The notes: generated by a model from the sequence alone, not told the origin. DNA of 64,000 bases from Candidatus Peribacteria bacterium (GCA_943358175.1 CALRGV010000002.1:51328-115327); one strand, 5' to 3'. Positions 52,386 to 61,762 are shown, numbered from the stretch's first letter. Numbers and translations: made by a program.

Positions 52386-54548
52386 ATGATGACAGAAAAA
52401 ACAAAATTACAAAAGATCTTGGGAGATTTACCAAAATCCCCAGGGGTTTATAAAATGATAGATAAAGAAGGAAGAGTTATTTACATTGGCAAAGCAAAAG
52501 ACCTCAGTCAAAGAGTAAAACAGTATTTCAAAAAAGACTATCAACACTCCACAAGAACTAGAAAATTGATGGAAACTGTTGATGATATTGAAACAATTGC
52601 CGTAGACAGCGACCTCGAGGCAATCATCCTTGAGCATAATCTCATAAAACAACTACAACCAAAATATAATGTCATTATGAAAGATGACAAAAATTATGTT
52701 TATATAAAAATAACCAGAGAAGATTTTCCCAGAATACAACTCGTTCGCAAAATAGAAAAAGACAACGCGAAATACATAGGGCCAAAAACAGCAGCTCATA
52801 AAGTAAAAGAGACTTTCAAGATATTAAAGAAAATCTTTCCATTCAGGCACTGCAGCCTTGATATACAACAAACAGCTCCCAAACAAGTTATTGTCACTCA
52901 CAAAACTATTAAATATCCATGTCTTGATTATTACATCAAAAGATGTGCCGCCCCTTGCATTGCCAAATGTAGCATCCAGGAATATCAAGAAATAATTAAA
53001 AATGTTGAGGATTTTCTCGAAGGAAAAAGTGACCACATCCTCAATGATCTTAAACAGAAAATGCAAGATTTCGCCAATAAAAAAGAATTTGAAAAAGCAC
53101 TTAAAATAAGGGACAAAATAAAAAAAATAGAATCAATATTGGAAACTCAAAAAGTACAAGATCCAAATCAAACGGACAAAGATATAATCAATTACTGCAT
53201 TACCCAGCACAAAGCCTACTTTAATCTCTTCCAAATTAGAGATGGAAAATTAATTGATCAGGAAAATTTCATTTTGAGTGCTCATGAAATACAAGACGAA
53301 CATGATAGTGAAGTACTTAGCGCTTTCCTTAAGCAATATTACGAAATTGCCACAGACATTCCGAAAGAGATATACATCCCGCACGAGGCCCAAGAAATAA
53401 ATGAAATAGAAATGTTAATTGCAAATCAAACGGAAAAGAAAGTAAACATCATCGTTCCGAAGATTGGAGTAAAAAACAAATTACTCGAAATGTCACTCAA
53501 CAACGCCAGAATTTATGCCGATAGAAACAAACCAAGCTGGAAAGAAGAAAGTGAATCGACAGAAAAAGCCTGTGAAAAACTACAGCATATTCTAAATATA
53601 GAAAAACCCTTAAAAAGAATCGAATGTTACGATATCTCGCACCTTAGCGGAACAGACACTGTAGGTTCAATGATTGTATTTGAAAATGGAGCACCTAAAA
53701 ATAATCTCTACAGAAAATTCAAGATCAGAACAGTGAACAATAAACCTGATGATTTCAAATCAATGGAAGAAGTCCTCACTCGTCGATTCTCAAAGATTGC
53801 CCTGAAATACACGCATAAAGATTATCACCTCAAAAAGGCCACGAAAAAAGAAAATGAATTTATAGAAACGAACAACAAAGTCGACCTCAAAACAGTAGAC
53901 AGAACATTTTTCGTTCTAAAAAAAGAGAAAGAAAATATAGGATTCATTGCTGTTAAAATTCATAGCGAAAAAGTGGCTGAATTAAGAAATATTTGGGTCA
54001 AAAAAGAAGAAAGAGGAGCAAAAATTGGATATAAATTAATTCAAGATGTAATTAAAAAAAACAAATTAAAAAGAACCTACATAATCTGTGAAAACAAACT
54101 CAGAGACTATTACTTAATGGCCGGATTTGAAGAAATTCAAAAAGTTCCTGAAGAAATGCTAACACGAGAAAAATACCTACAAAATAAATATAAATCAGTT
54201 TGCTATATGGCTTATGACAGCCGCAAACATAGTGAGGATGAGTCATTTAGTAAAATACCCGATTTGGTGATTATCGATGGTGGAAAAGGACAACTTTCCA
54301 TAGCCCACGAAGTATTCAAAAAACTCAAACTTCAAATTTTTCACATTTCACTGGCGAAAAGAATTGAAGAAATTTTTCTTCCGGAAAACTCCATACCAAT
54401 ACTCCTACCACACACCGATGAAGCCCTAAAACTACTTCAAAGAGCCAGAGATGAAGCCCACAGGTTCGCCATAAGTTTCAATAAACAGCTCCGCGGCAAT
54501 CCAATCAAAAAAGCTAGATCAAATCTGCCAAAAGGCAGTTTATTTTAA
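52386..54548 (+). CDS. uvrC: UvrC excinuclease subunit with an inserted GNAT-like domain
   Basis: 720 aa. The GIY-YIG nuclease domain (PGVYKMI...VIYIGKAKDLSQRV, residues 18-95), a Cys-rich region (CAAPCIAKC), the UVR motif (about 225-260) and the first part of the RNase H-like nuclease (RIECYDISHLSGTDTVGSMIVFENG, DDFKSMEEVLTRRFSK) are normal. Then, between RRFSK and PDLVIIDGGKGQLS, about 140 residues intervene, with a GNAT acetyltransferase look: RTFFVLKKEKENIGFIAVKI, RNIWVKKEERGAKIGYKLIQDVIKK (acetyl-CoA loop) and YYLMAGFEEI. The reading frame is unbroken. The tandem helix-hairpin-helix end is missing; the chain stops at NLPKGSLF. UvrC makes both cuts in nucleotide excision repair. Confidence 0.92.
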   Translation: MMTEKTKLQKILGDLPKSPGVYKMIDKEGRVIYIGKAKDLSQRVKQYFKKDYQHSTRTRKLMETVDDIETIAVDSDLEAIILEHNLIKQLQPKYNVIMKDDKNYVYIKITREDFPRIQLVRKIEKDNAKYIGPKTAAHKVKETFKILKKIFPFRHCSLDIQQTAPKQVIVTHKTIKYPCLDYYIKRCAAPCIAKCSIQEYQEIIKNVEDFLEGKSDHILNDLKQKMQDFANKKEFEKALKIRDKIKKIESILETQKVQDPNQTDKDIINYCITQHKAYFNLFQIRDGKLIDQENFILSAHEIQDEHDSEVLSAFLKQYYEIATDIPKEIYIPHEAQEINEIEMLIANQTEKKVNIIVPKIGVKNKLLEMSLNNARIYADRNKPSWKEESESTEKACEKLQHILNIEKPLKRIECYDISHLSGTDTVGSMIVFENGAPKNNLYRKFKIRTVNNKPDDFKSMEEVLTRRFSKIALKYTHKDYHLKKATKKENEFIETNNKVDLKTVDRTFFVLKKEKENIGFIAVKIHSEKVAELRNIWVKKEERGAKIGYKLIQDVIKKNKLKRTYIICENKLRDYYLMAGFEEIQKVPEEMLTREKYLQNKYKSVCYMAYDSRKHSEDESFSKIPDLVIIDGGKGQLSIAHEVFKKLKLQIFHISLAKRIEEIFLPENSIPILLPHTDEALKLLQRARDEAHRFAISFNKQLRGNPIKKARSNLPKGSLF

Positions 54549-55736
54549 ATTAATCACCTCAGATTCCTTCAAAACTCCCTCCACCCACTCATTGATTGGT
54601 AAAAATTTCTCATACTCACGCACATCATAGATATTTGCTTTAAGCTCGGGACGCTCAGGCATAAACATGGTACAGCTGTCTGAACACGGAAGCTTTGAAA
54701 TTTTAAAAGTACCAATTTTCTCAGCTAGATTCACCGTTTCTTCCTTATCAAAACCAATCAGTGGATAAAACATTGGAATGGTAGAAGCATCGTGAACCGC
54801 AAACATATTTTCCGGTGTTTGAGAAGCCACCTGACCTAAATTATCACCTGTAATAAGCCCTTTGGCATGCTCATTTCTAGCTATTCTCTCAGCAATCCTA
54901 ACCATCAAGCGCCTATAAAGCACTGTCCTGATTTTTGAAGGAATATCTAAATTTGTAGAAATTGATTTTTGAAATTTACCAAAAGGCACAAGATATAATT
55001 TTGTATCAAATTGATAACCGGAAAGAACTCCAACTAAACTTTTCACGTTTTCCATTTCAGATTTATCACTAAAAGGATAAGCATGAAAATGCACGAAAAT
55101 AACCCTGGCACCCCTTCGCATCATCATATAAGAAGCCACCGGTGAATCAATACCTGAGGAAATCAAAGAAACAAAGCGGCCCTGACTATTGGCAGATAAA
55201 CCACCGGCGCCCCTATATTTTTTAAAGGAAAAATAAGAATGATCATTAAAAAATTCCAAATCAACTACAAACTCCGGATCAACCATCTTAACTTTTATTT
55301 CAATTCCACGACGTAGAAGGCGAGCGCCAATTTCGCGTTCCAACTCAATGGATTTGAAAGGTAAGGGCATTGAACGTTTTACCAAAACCCTAAAAGTTCT
55401 AGGTTTTAATTCGGTATTTAAAACATAATCCGGCAAATTTTCCCATATTTTTTCCCCTAAATCATCCAAATCTATAACACTCTCATAAACAAATTTAAAA
55501 TTCTGAATACCAAAAACTTTAAATAAAACCTCAACATATTTAGCCTCATCATCCACGCTAAAATCATCAGGTAAAGACACAAGAAATCGCCCTAAAGTAT
55601 GCTTAATGGAATAATTAATTTTAAACTCATCCTGCAGCACAAACCTCAATCTTTTTCGCAGCTTATCCAAAAAATAAGTAATATTTGATTTCTTTAATCC
55701 TATCTCCCCGTAATGTATTAGTATAAAACGCTTCAT
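54540..55736 (-). CDS. thiI: tRNA 4-thiouridine synthase
   Basis: 398 aa. It has an N-terminal ferredoxin-like and THUMP region (about 1-165; ELKPRTFRVLVKRSMPLPFKSIELEREIGARLL), then the PP-loop ATP pyrophosphatase (LISSGIDSPVASYMMMRRGARVIFVHFHAYPFS) and a GDNLGQVASQTPENM segment. The C-terminal rhodanese domain of the Escherichia form is missing, as in many bacteria, so sulfur must come from another carrier. It modifies U8 of tRNA (the tRNAs in this window carry T8) and may aid thiamine synthesis. It overlaps uvrC tail to tail by 9 nt and is divergent from folP. Confidence 0.94.
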   Translation of the reverse strand: MKRFILIHYGEIGLKKSNITYFLDKLRKRLRFVLQDEFKINYSIKHTLGRFLVSLPDDFSVDDEAKYVEVLFKVFGIQNFKFVYESVIDLDDLGEKIWENLPDYVLNTELKPRTFRVLVKRSMPLPFKSIELEREIGARLLRRGIEIKVKMVDPEFVVDLEFFNDHSYFSFKKYRGAGGLSANSQGRFVSLISSGIDSPVASYMMMRRGARVIFVHFHAYPFSDKSEMENVKSLVGVLSGYQFDTKLYLVPFGKFQKSISTNLDIPSKIRTVLYRRLMVRIAERIARNEHAKGLITGDNLGQVASQTPENMFAVHDASTIPMFYPLIGFDKEETVNLAEKIGTFKISKLPCSDSCTMFMPERPELKANIYDVREYEKFLPINEWVEGVLKESEVINLK

Positions 55737-55792
55737 AGCCCACTTATATTAGAATATTGTACAAAAGCGCATCTCAGCATAGAATTAAAAAG

Positions 55793-56596
55793 ATGGACCT
55801 AATTAATACAATAAAGAAAGCGAAAAAGCCACTAATCATGGGCATTTTAAACCTAACCCCTGATTCCTTTAGCGATGGAAGCCAATTCAATAATCCATCA
55901 AAGGCAATCAAAAGAATCAAAGAAATGGAGCATGAAGGCGCTGATATCATAGACATTGGGGGAGAATCCACCGGCCCAAATTCAAAAGATGTCAGTCTCG
56001 AGGAAGAAAGAAAAAGAATAATTCCTGTACTCAAGGAAGCCTTAAAAAGAACAAAATTACCATTTTCAATCGATACCTACAAAAGCCAAATAGCAGAGGA
56101 ATGCCTTCATTTTGGAGCAAAAATGATTAACGACGTTACCGCGCTGAGAGGAGATAAAAATATGGCGAAAGTCATAGCAAAATATAAAACACCAATAATT
56201 TTGATGTACTCAAAAGATCCAACCGCACGCACCACTCAAGCAGAAAAACACTACAAAGATGTCCTAAAAACAATCATTAATTTTCTCAAACAACAGATTG
56301 AAACAGCCAAAAACAATGGAATCAAAGATTCTCAAATAATACTTGATCCCGGAATGGGAAATTTTATCAGCAAAATACCAAAATACAGTTTTGAAATTCT
56401 CAATAATTTAAATAAATTGAAAATTTTAAAGAAACCAATTTGCATCGGAGCATCCAGAAAATCTTTTCTGGGAGGAAAAATAGAAGAAAGAGACTTGAAA
56501 GGGGAGATAGTCAGTGCTATTGCATATCTAAATGGAGCCAGTATAATCAGAACTCACGACATTAAAGGCACAAAAAACATATTGGAATTACTATGA
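55793..56596 (+). CDS. folP: Dihydropteroate synthase
   Basis: 267 aa from the ATG at 55793 (MDLINTIKKAKKPLIMGILN). I choose this start over 55757 because a -10-like CATAGAAT lies within the longer version, just 6-8 nt upstream, making the transcript nearly leaderless. Family motifs are GILNLTPDSFSDG, EGADIIDIGGESTGP, FSIDTYKS, MINDVTALRGD, ILDPGMGN (usually DPG-GF-K), GASRKSFLG and RTHDIKG. It joins p-aminobenzoate to the pterin. It is the first gene of the six-gene folate operon and overlaps the next by 4 nt. Confidence 0.95.
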   Translation: MDLINTIKKAKKPLIMGILNLTPDSFSDGSQFNNPSKAIKRIKEMEHEGADIIDIGGESTGPNSKDVSLEEERKRIIPVLKEALKRTKLPFSIDTYKSQIAEECLHFGAKMINDVTALRGDKNMAKVIAKYKTPIILMYSKDPTARTTQAEKHYKDVLKTIINFLKQQIETAKNNGIKDSQIILDPGMGNFISKIPKYSFEILNNLNKLKILKKPICIGASRKSFLGGKIEERDLKGEIVSAIAYLNGASIIRTHDIKGTKNILELL

Positions 56597-56940
56597 AAAA
56601 AATGGATCTAAACTGCGTATTCCACTTCGCAGCATCACACTTTCTTACTAAATATCACGGTAAGTGTGAAAATTTACACGGACACAATTACAAACTTATC
56701 GTTACAATTTCCGACACGGTAAAAGATGACGGAATGGTAATGGATTTCAAAATTATCAAGGAAAAAGTGAACGAATTAGTAATTGATTTACTTGATCACA
56801 AACACTTAAACGACATCATCGACAATCCCTCAGCGGAGAACGTGATAGTATGGATTTGGGACAAACTGAAAGATAATCTCCCACTTAAAAAATTAACAAT
56901 CTATGAAACCGAGGATTATTATTGCGAATATTATGGCTAA
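56593..56940 (+). CDS. queD: 6-pyruvoyl-tetrahydropterin synthase/QueD family, Cys+Glu (type I/III-like)
   Basis: 115 aa COG0720 protein with zinc ligands in FAASHFL and LHGHNY, and a LLDHKHLND segment. The active-site stretch reads KCENLHGH: the catalytic Cys of QueD/PTPS-I is followed directly by Glu, which in PTPS-III proteins replaces dihydroneopterin aldolase (FolB). As I recall, proteins with CE-x2-HGH have been described as able to serve both folate and queuosine pathways. The operon around it has folP, folK, folE, pabA and pabB but no folB, which fits. The protein lies between folP and folK with overlaps on both sides. queA at 34248 shows a use for the queuosine branch. Confidence 0.88.
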   Translation: MKKMDLNCVFHFAASHFLTKYHGKCENLHGHNYKLIVTISDTVKDDGMVMDFKIIKEKVNELVIDLLDHKHLNDIIDNPSAENVIVWIWDKLKDNLPLKKLTIYETEDYYCEYYG

Positions 56941-57418
56941 AAATAAATCTTATCTCAGCCTTGGCAGTAATATTGGCGACAGAAAAACAAATCTCGAAAC
57001 GGCAATTAGAGAGATAGGAAATTTAGGAAAAACAACAAAGATATCAGCAATTTACGAAACAGAACCGACAGATTATAAAAAACAACCGTATTTTCTCAAT
57101 TTAGGAATGATAATTGAAACAGAACTATCACCTTCAGAATTGATAATTAAACTACAAGAAATCGAACATAAGATGGGCAGAATAAAAGAGATAGAAAAAG
57201 GGCCAAGAAACATCGATATAGATATAATTTTCTACAATAACGAGATCATAAACCAAGAACATCTACAGATTCCCCACCCATCATATATAAAAAGAAACTT
57301 CGTTCTCACTCCAATGTCAGAAATTGAACCTGAATATATAGACCCAATCACACTCAAAAGTGTCGCCGAACTAAAAAAAACCATTATTAATCCGGAAAAA
57401 GTAACACTATGGACTTAA
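56933..57418 (+). CDS. folK: 6-hydroxymethyl-dihydropterin pyrophosphokinase
   Basis: 161 aa from the ATG at 56933 (MAKNKSYLSLGSNIGDRKTNL), which overlaps the queD end by 8 nt; the track start 10 codons earlier lies inside queD and is not needed. Motifs are LSLGSNIGDR, YETEPTDYKKQPYFLN, KMGRIKEIEKGPRNIDIDIIFYN with the two Mg-binding Asp, and IPHPSYIKRNFVLTPMSEI. It activates the pterin for FolP. It overlaps folE by 10 nt. Confidence 0.95.
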   Translation: MAKNKSYLSLGSNIGDRKTNLETAIREIGNLGKTTKISAIYETEPTDYKKQPYFLNLGMIIETELSPSELIIKLQEIEHKMGRIKEIEKGPRNIDIDIIFYNNEIINQEHLQIPHPSYIKRNFVLTPMSEIEPEYIDPITLKSVAELKKTIINPEKVTLWT

Positions 57419-57969
57419 TCAAAATCGCCAAATTATATAAGGAAATACTCAAGGAAATAGGTGAAGATCCGGAGCGTGAAGGATTAAAAGAAACACCGGA
57501 AAGAATTGCCAAATCCTTCGAGAAAATCTTTGGAGGTTATGGAAAAAAAACCTCCGAAGCCATAACTCAATTCGACGGAGAAAATTACGATGAAATGATA
57601 ATCTGTAATGACATAGACTTCTTTTCGACCTGCGAGCACCATATGCAACCATTCTTTGGAAAAATTTCCATTGGCTACATCCCTAATAAAAAAATTATTG
57701 GGCTCTCAAAACTGCCAAGAATAGTGGAAATATTTTCACGCAGACTTCAAAACCAAGAGCGCCTCACTATGCAAATTGCAAACACCCTCAACGAAGTACT
57801 AAAACCAAAGGGAGTAGCCGTAGTGGTAAAAGCCAAGCACCTTTGCATGATGGCAAGAGGAGTCGAAAAACAAAACGCTTCTATGATAACTTCGTCCTGC
57901 ACCGGACTCTTCAAGAAAAATGCCAAAACCAGAAGTGAATTTCTGAGATTAATCAAAGAAAATCAATGA
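57409..57969 (+). CDS. folE: GTP cyclohydrolase I
   Basis: 186 aa, usual size. It opens GTP to 7,8-dihydroneopterin triphosphate, the common precursor of folate and queuosine. Landmarks are GLKETPERIAKSFEKIFGGY, FFSTCEHHMQPFFGKISIGYIP with the zinc Cys and His, GLSKLPRIVEIFSRRLQNQERLT and the second Cys in KHLCMMARGVEKQNASMITSS. It sits in mid-operon and overlaps pabA by 4 nt. Confidence 0.97.
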   Translation: MDLIKIAKLYKEILKEIGEDPEREGLKETPERIAKSFEKIFGGYGKKTSEAITQFDGENYDEMIICNDIDFFSTCEHHMQPFFGKISIGYIPNKKIIGLSKLPRIVEIFSRRLQNQERLTMQIANTLNEVLKPKGVAVVVKAKHLCMMARGVEKQNASMITSSCTGLFKKNAKTRSEFLRLIKENQ

Positions 57970-58526
57970 TTCTCATCATCGATAACTACGACTCATTTAC
58001 CTACAATCTTTATCAGCAAATAGAGTCATTAGGCAAAAAATGCCTCGTTTTTAAAAATGATGAAATTAGCATAGAAAAAATTAAAAAATTAAATCCCGAA
58101 AGAATAATAATATCACCAGGACCAAAAAGACCCGAAGACAGTGGAATATCAAAGCAAGTAGTACAAAATTTTTATACAACAAAGCCTCTTCTGGGAGTAT
58201 GCCTAGGGCACGAATGTATTGGACAAATTTTTAGTTCAAGAATCGTTCAAGCCAAAGAAATCATGCATGGAAAAACATCAAAAATCAAACACAACAAAGA
58301 TATACTATTCAAAAACGTCAAAAATCCATTCGAAGCAGCCAGATACCATTCACTGGTAATAGATAAAACCCCAAAAGAATTCTCACTTATAGCCTGGACT
58401 GAAGATAAAGAAATCATGGCAATAAAACACAACGAATTTCCACTTTACGGAGTACAATTTCACCCTGAATCATTTCTCACAATAGAAGGAAATAAAATAA
58501 TGCAAAATTTTTTATATGAAATTTGA
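57966..58526 (+). CDS. pabA: Aminodeoxychorismate synthase glutamine amidotransferase subunit
   Basis: 186 aa class I glutaminase. The start ILIIDNYDSFTYNLYQQIE, the oxyanion loop ISPGPKRPEDSG, the nucleophile elbow LLGVCLGHECIGQ and the catalytic His/Glu in GVQFHPESFLT are all there. It feeds ammonia to the PabB subunit encoded next; the folate operon points to the PabA rather than the TrpG role. It overlaps pabB by 11 nt. Confidence 0.92.
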   Translation: MILIIDNYDSFTYNLYQQIESLGKKCLVFKNDEISIEKIKKLNPERIIISPGPKRPEDSGISKQVVQNFYTTKPLLGVCLGHECIGQIFSSRIVQAKEIMHGKTSKIKHNKDILFKNVKNPFEAARYHSLVIDKTPKEFSLIAWTEDKEIMAIKHNEFPLYGVQFHPESFLTIEGNKIMQNFLYEI

Positions 58527-59676
58527 TATTCTCGAAAATTTTCAAAAATCTGGAAATTCAGACAAAAACATCTGTTTTCTTCACTCAGCCCAAAAAGGAA
58601 CAAGCATTCTCGCGAAAAATCCAATAGACGAATTCCAAGGAAATGATTTGAAAAAATTTCTTAATTTCACGGAGAAAAATAAAAAAAACATACTAATTGG
58701 CTATATTTCTTATGATGTGGCTTACCAACTTTACAATATCAGACCAAAAGCTAAAAATGATCTCAAGCTACCAATAATAAATTTCTTTGCCTTTAACAAA
58801 TGGCAAGAAACAAAATCAGTAAAAAACAATAAAAATCCGCCAAAAGAAAAACTCAATGAAAAAATTAATTTTGAAATTAAAATCAGCAAAGAAGAATACG
58901 AGAAAGCGTTTCAAAAAGTAAAGAACTACATCAAGGAAGGGGATATATATCAGCTAAATTTAACCCATAGATTAGAAGCAAAAACCAAACTTGAAGGAAA
59001 AAACATTTTCTCAAGCATAATAGAAAAAAACCCGGTAGACTACTTGGCCTACATAAAAACAAACAAGGCAGAAATCCTTAGCGCCTCACCCGAAAAATTC
59101 ATAAAAATAATTGGCAACAAAATAGAAACTTGTCCCATAAAGGGCACACGTCCAAGAGGAAAAAACAAAGTAGAAGATCAAAAATTAGCCGGAGAACTAA
59201 TTTCCAGCAAAAAAGAAGCTGCCGAATTAAACATGATCACCGATCTACTCAGAAACGACCTGGGAAAAATATGTAAAACAGGAACAGTAAAAGTAAAAGG
59301 ACACAGAATATTGCAAAAATACCCAACTGTTTGGCACACCTATAGCAAAATCATCGGAGAACTGAAAATTGACCCAATAAAAGCACTTATATCCATGCTA
59401 CCTGGAGGATCAATCACAGGATGCCCAAAAAAAAGAGCGATAGAAATCATCGATGAAATAGAACCAACAATGCGCGGCATCTACACAGGTGTAATCGGCT
59501 ATATCATGCCAAATAGGAAAGAACTCAATTTCAGCATTGCTATAAGAACCATTATAAAAAAAGGTGAAAACCTATACCTCCAAGTCGGCGGAGGAATAGT
59601 GAACGATTCAAAAGAAAAGGATGAATTCACAGAAACAATCAATAAAGCCCTATCATTTCAAAACCTCTTTAAATAA
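58516..59676 (+). CDS. pabB: Aminodeoxychorismate synthase component I
   Basis: 386 aa. The chorismate-binding domain covers about 120-386: GDIYQLNLTHRLEA, ILSASPEKFIKI, CPIKGTRPRGKNKVEDQKLAGELISSKKEAAELNMITDLLRNDLGKIC, and the C-terminal PGGSITGCPKKRAIEIIDEIEPTMRGIYTGVIGYI. The PIKGT Lys marks PabB over TrpE. With PabA it makes aminodeoxychorismate. The lyase PabC is not fused and is not in the window, nor are folC and folA. It is the last gene of the operon; tRNA-Leu follows on the other strand. Confidence 0.93.
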   Translation: MKFDILENFQKSGNSDKNICFLHSAQKGTSILAKNPIDEFQGNDLKKFLNFTEKNKKNILIGYISYDVAYQLYNIRPKAKNDLKLPIINFFAFNKWQETKSVKNNKNPPKEKLNEKINFEIKISKEEYEKAFQKVKNYIKEGDIYQLNLTHRLEAKTKLEGKNIFSSIIEKNPVDYLAYIKTNKAEILSASPEKFIKIIGNKIETCPIKGTRPRGKNKVEDQKLAGELISSKKEAAELNMITDLLRNDLGKICKTGTVKVKGHRILQKYPTVWHTYSKIIGELKIDPIKALISMLPGGSITGCPKKRAIEIIDEIEPTMRGIYTGVIGYIMPNRKELNFSIAIRTIIKKGENLYLQVGGGIVNDSKEKDEFTETINKALSFQNLFK

Positions 59677-59689
59677 CTATATATTAATT

Positions 59690-59776
59690 TGGTGCCCAAG
59701 GAGGGACTTGAACCCTCACGATGTTGCCAACACTAGATTTTGAGTCTAGCGCGTCTACCAGTTCCGCCACCTGGGC
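59690..59776 (-). tRNA. tRNA-Leu(CAA)
   Basis: Class II tRNA: acceptor GCCCAGG/CTTGGGC (one G-T), anticodon stem CTAGA/TCTAG with loop CTCAAAA (anticodon CAA), long variable arm with TGTTG/CAACA, T arm GAGGG-TTCAAGT-CCCTC, discriminator A and encoded CCA. Confidence 0.94.
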
Positions 59777-59841
59777 ATAAAAATTACAAAACAAAATCTA
59801 GCAGAATAACTCAAAAACTACAACAAAAACTAATAAACCTG

Positions 59842-59847
59842 TATAAT
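59842..59847 (+). promoter_or_regulatory. -10 element of obgE-pth
   Basis: TATAAT preceded by TG-like context, 23 nt before the obgE ATG. No good -35 and no Shine-Dalgarno sequence are seen. Confidence 0.5.
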
Positions 59848-59869
59848 GTAAAAAAATAACCCAAAAGAA

Positions 59870-61189
59870 ATGTTTTGCGATGAACTTAAATTAAAGATTA
59901 CAGCGGGAGATGGAGGCAACGGAGCCCTCAGTTTTAGACGTGAAAAATTTATCCCCAGAGGCGGACCTGACGGAGGAGATGGTGGTAGAGGTGGAAATAT
60001 TATTTTCAGAGCCAATGCCAACGTCAATACACTCAGTCACCTGGCAAACAGGAAAATGTATAAAGCCGAATCAGGTGGCAAAGGAAAAGGAAACAACATG
60101 ACAGGCCTAAATGCAGAAGACTTAATTCTAGACGTTCCACAAGGAACTGTAATTTACACAGCAGACAAACAACAACAACTTGCAGACCTGAGCAAACCAA
60201 ATGACATCGTCATTCTTGCTAAAGGTGGTAAAGGAGGTATGGGCAATCTCAGATTTACCAGTTCTACAAACCAAGCCCCACGCTTTGCTGAAACTGGAGA
60301 ACCGGGAGAAGAAAAAGAAATTTTATTGGAACTAAAGCTCGTGGCCGATGTAGGAATTATTGGATTACCATCAGTTGGAAAATCCACCTTGATTTCAGTA
60401 ATTAGTAATGCCAGACCAAAAATAGCCGCTTATCACTTTACCACACTCATTCCAAACCTTGGAGTAGTCAACATGAGTCAATTTGGAGGATCTGCTATGG
60501 AATCTTTTGTAGTAGCTGATATTCCTGGATTAATAGAAGGTGCAAGTGAAGGGAAAGGACTGGGACATAAATTTCTCCGTCACGTAAGTCGCACGAAATT
60601 ACTCGTTCACGTCATTGATTGTACATCGGAAAACCCACTGAATGATTACAAAACCATCATTTCAGAGCTCAAATTATTCGATAAAAAACTTTCAAAGTTA
60701 AAACAAATCGTTGTAATCAATAAAGTAGATATGATCGACGAGGAAAGTTTAAAGCAAAAAACTGGAGAAATTCAGAAAATCACCAAAACAACCAAAATCT
60801 ACCCCCTCTCCTGTATGACAAGGGTGGGATTGAAAGATTTAATGTTCCAAATACTTAAAGACCTTACGTTATTAAAGAAAAAAGAGAGAAAGATCTCAAT
60901 TGAAGAAAACAAGAAAGTAGTAAAAATACCGGTGCTGCACCCACACATTGATAGAATAAAATTTATCATTAATAAAGTGGAGAAAACCGCAGAGAACACG
61001 ATTTTTCATGTAGGCGGCAAGCGTATTGAACAACTGATTGTAATGACTGACATAAAGAATCCTGAAGGTCTCGAACGCATTTATCACTATATGGGGCGCA
61101 TGGGACTACAAAAAGCTGTCGAAAAAAACGGAGCCACATTTGGTGACATCATAATCATTAAAGGAAAAAGCATACCTTACAGAAAATAA
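59870..61189 (+). CDS. obgE: Obg family GTPase
   Basis: 439 aa. Glycine-rich Obg fold (DELKLKITAGDGGNGALSFRREKFIPRGGPDGGDGGRGG), G domain with GLPSVGKSTL, DIPGLIEGASEGKGLGHKFLRH and NKVD, and a C-terminal OCT domain (VFHVGGKRIEQL-like segment, then YHYMGRMGLQKAVEKNGATFGDIIIIKG). Obg acts in 50S assembly and stress control. It often lies next to rplU/rpmA; here rplU follows after pth. The stop overlaps the pth start (TAATG). Confidence 0.96.
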   Translation: MFCDELKLKITAGDGGNGALSFRREKFIPRGGPDGGDGGRGGNIIFRANANVNTLSHLANRKMYKAESGGKGKGNNMTGLNAEDLILDVPQGTVIYTADKQQQLADLSKPNDIVILAKGGKGGMGNLRFTSSTNQAPRFAETGEPGEEKEILLELKLVADVGIIGLPSVGKSTLISVISNARPKIAAYHFTTLIPNLGVVNMSQFGGSAMESFVVADIPGLIEGASEGKGLGHKFLRHVSRTKLLVHVIDCTSENPLNDYKTIISELKLFDKKLSKLKQIVVINKVDMIDEESLKQKTGEIQKITKTTKIYPLSCMTRVGLKDLMFQILKDLTLLKKKERKISIEENKKVVKIPVLHPHIDRIKFIINKVEKTAENTIFHVGGKRIEQLIVMTDIKNPEGLERIYHYMGRMGLQKAVEKNGATFGDIIIIKGKSIPYRK

Positions 61190-61740
61190 TGAAAATAGTG
61201 GTTGGATTAGGAAATGTAGGAGAAAAATATTTAAAAACACGCCATAATTGTGGATTTTTAGCTTTAGATGAATTCACAAAGCAGCTGGAAAGCGATGGAG
61301 TAGAAGTGAAATGGAAAAACGAAATCAAATTGGATGCCGAAATTGCCAAAGTAAACTACCTCGGGGAAAAAATTTTTCTAGTTAAACCTACGACTTTCAT
61401 GAACCTATCCGGAGAAGCCGTAAGTAAAATTCTCAACTTCTACAAAGAAATAAAAGAGAATCTGATAGTAATTTATGATGACATCGACCTTCCTCTTGGC
61501 AAAATTAGAGTTAGAGAAAAAGGCTCAGCTGGTACTCATAATGGCATGAAATCAATCATCCAACACCTCGGAAGTGAAGATTTCAACAGAATTCGCATCG
61601 GCATCGAGAGCAGAGGAGAATTAGCACCAAAAGAACAAGATTTATCAGATTTCGTACTCGGGAACTTCATAAAAGCTGAATATCCACTAATTTCCGAGTC
61701 CATAAAGCAGAGCGTAGAGGAGCTGAAAAAGCTACTTTAA
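61189..61740 (+). CDS. pth: Peptidyl-tRNA hydrolase
   Basis: 183 aa, normal size. It frees tRNA from peptides dropped by the ribosome. Motifs are VVGLGNVGEKYLKTRHNCGFLALDEF with the catalytic His, LVKPTTFMNLSGEAV, YDDIDLPLGKIRVREKGSAGTHNGMKSIIQHLGSEDFNRIRIGIE, and the C-terminal DFVLGNF. It is translationally coupled to obgE. Confidence 0.96.
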   Translation: MKIVVGLGNVGEKYLKTRHNCGFLALDEFTKQLESDGVEVKWKNEIKLDAEIAKVNYLGEKIFLVKPTTFMNLSGEAVSKILNFYKEIKENLIVIYDDIDLPLGKIRVREKGSAGTHNGMKSIIQHLGSEDFNRIRIGIESRGELAPKEQDLSDFVLGNFIKAEYPLISESIKQSVEELKKLL

Positions 61741-61762
61741 AAAAGCGCTTTCCAAATTAAGC

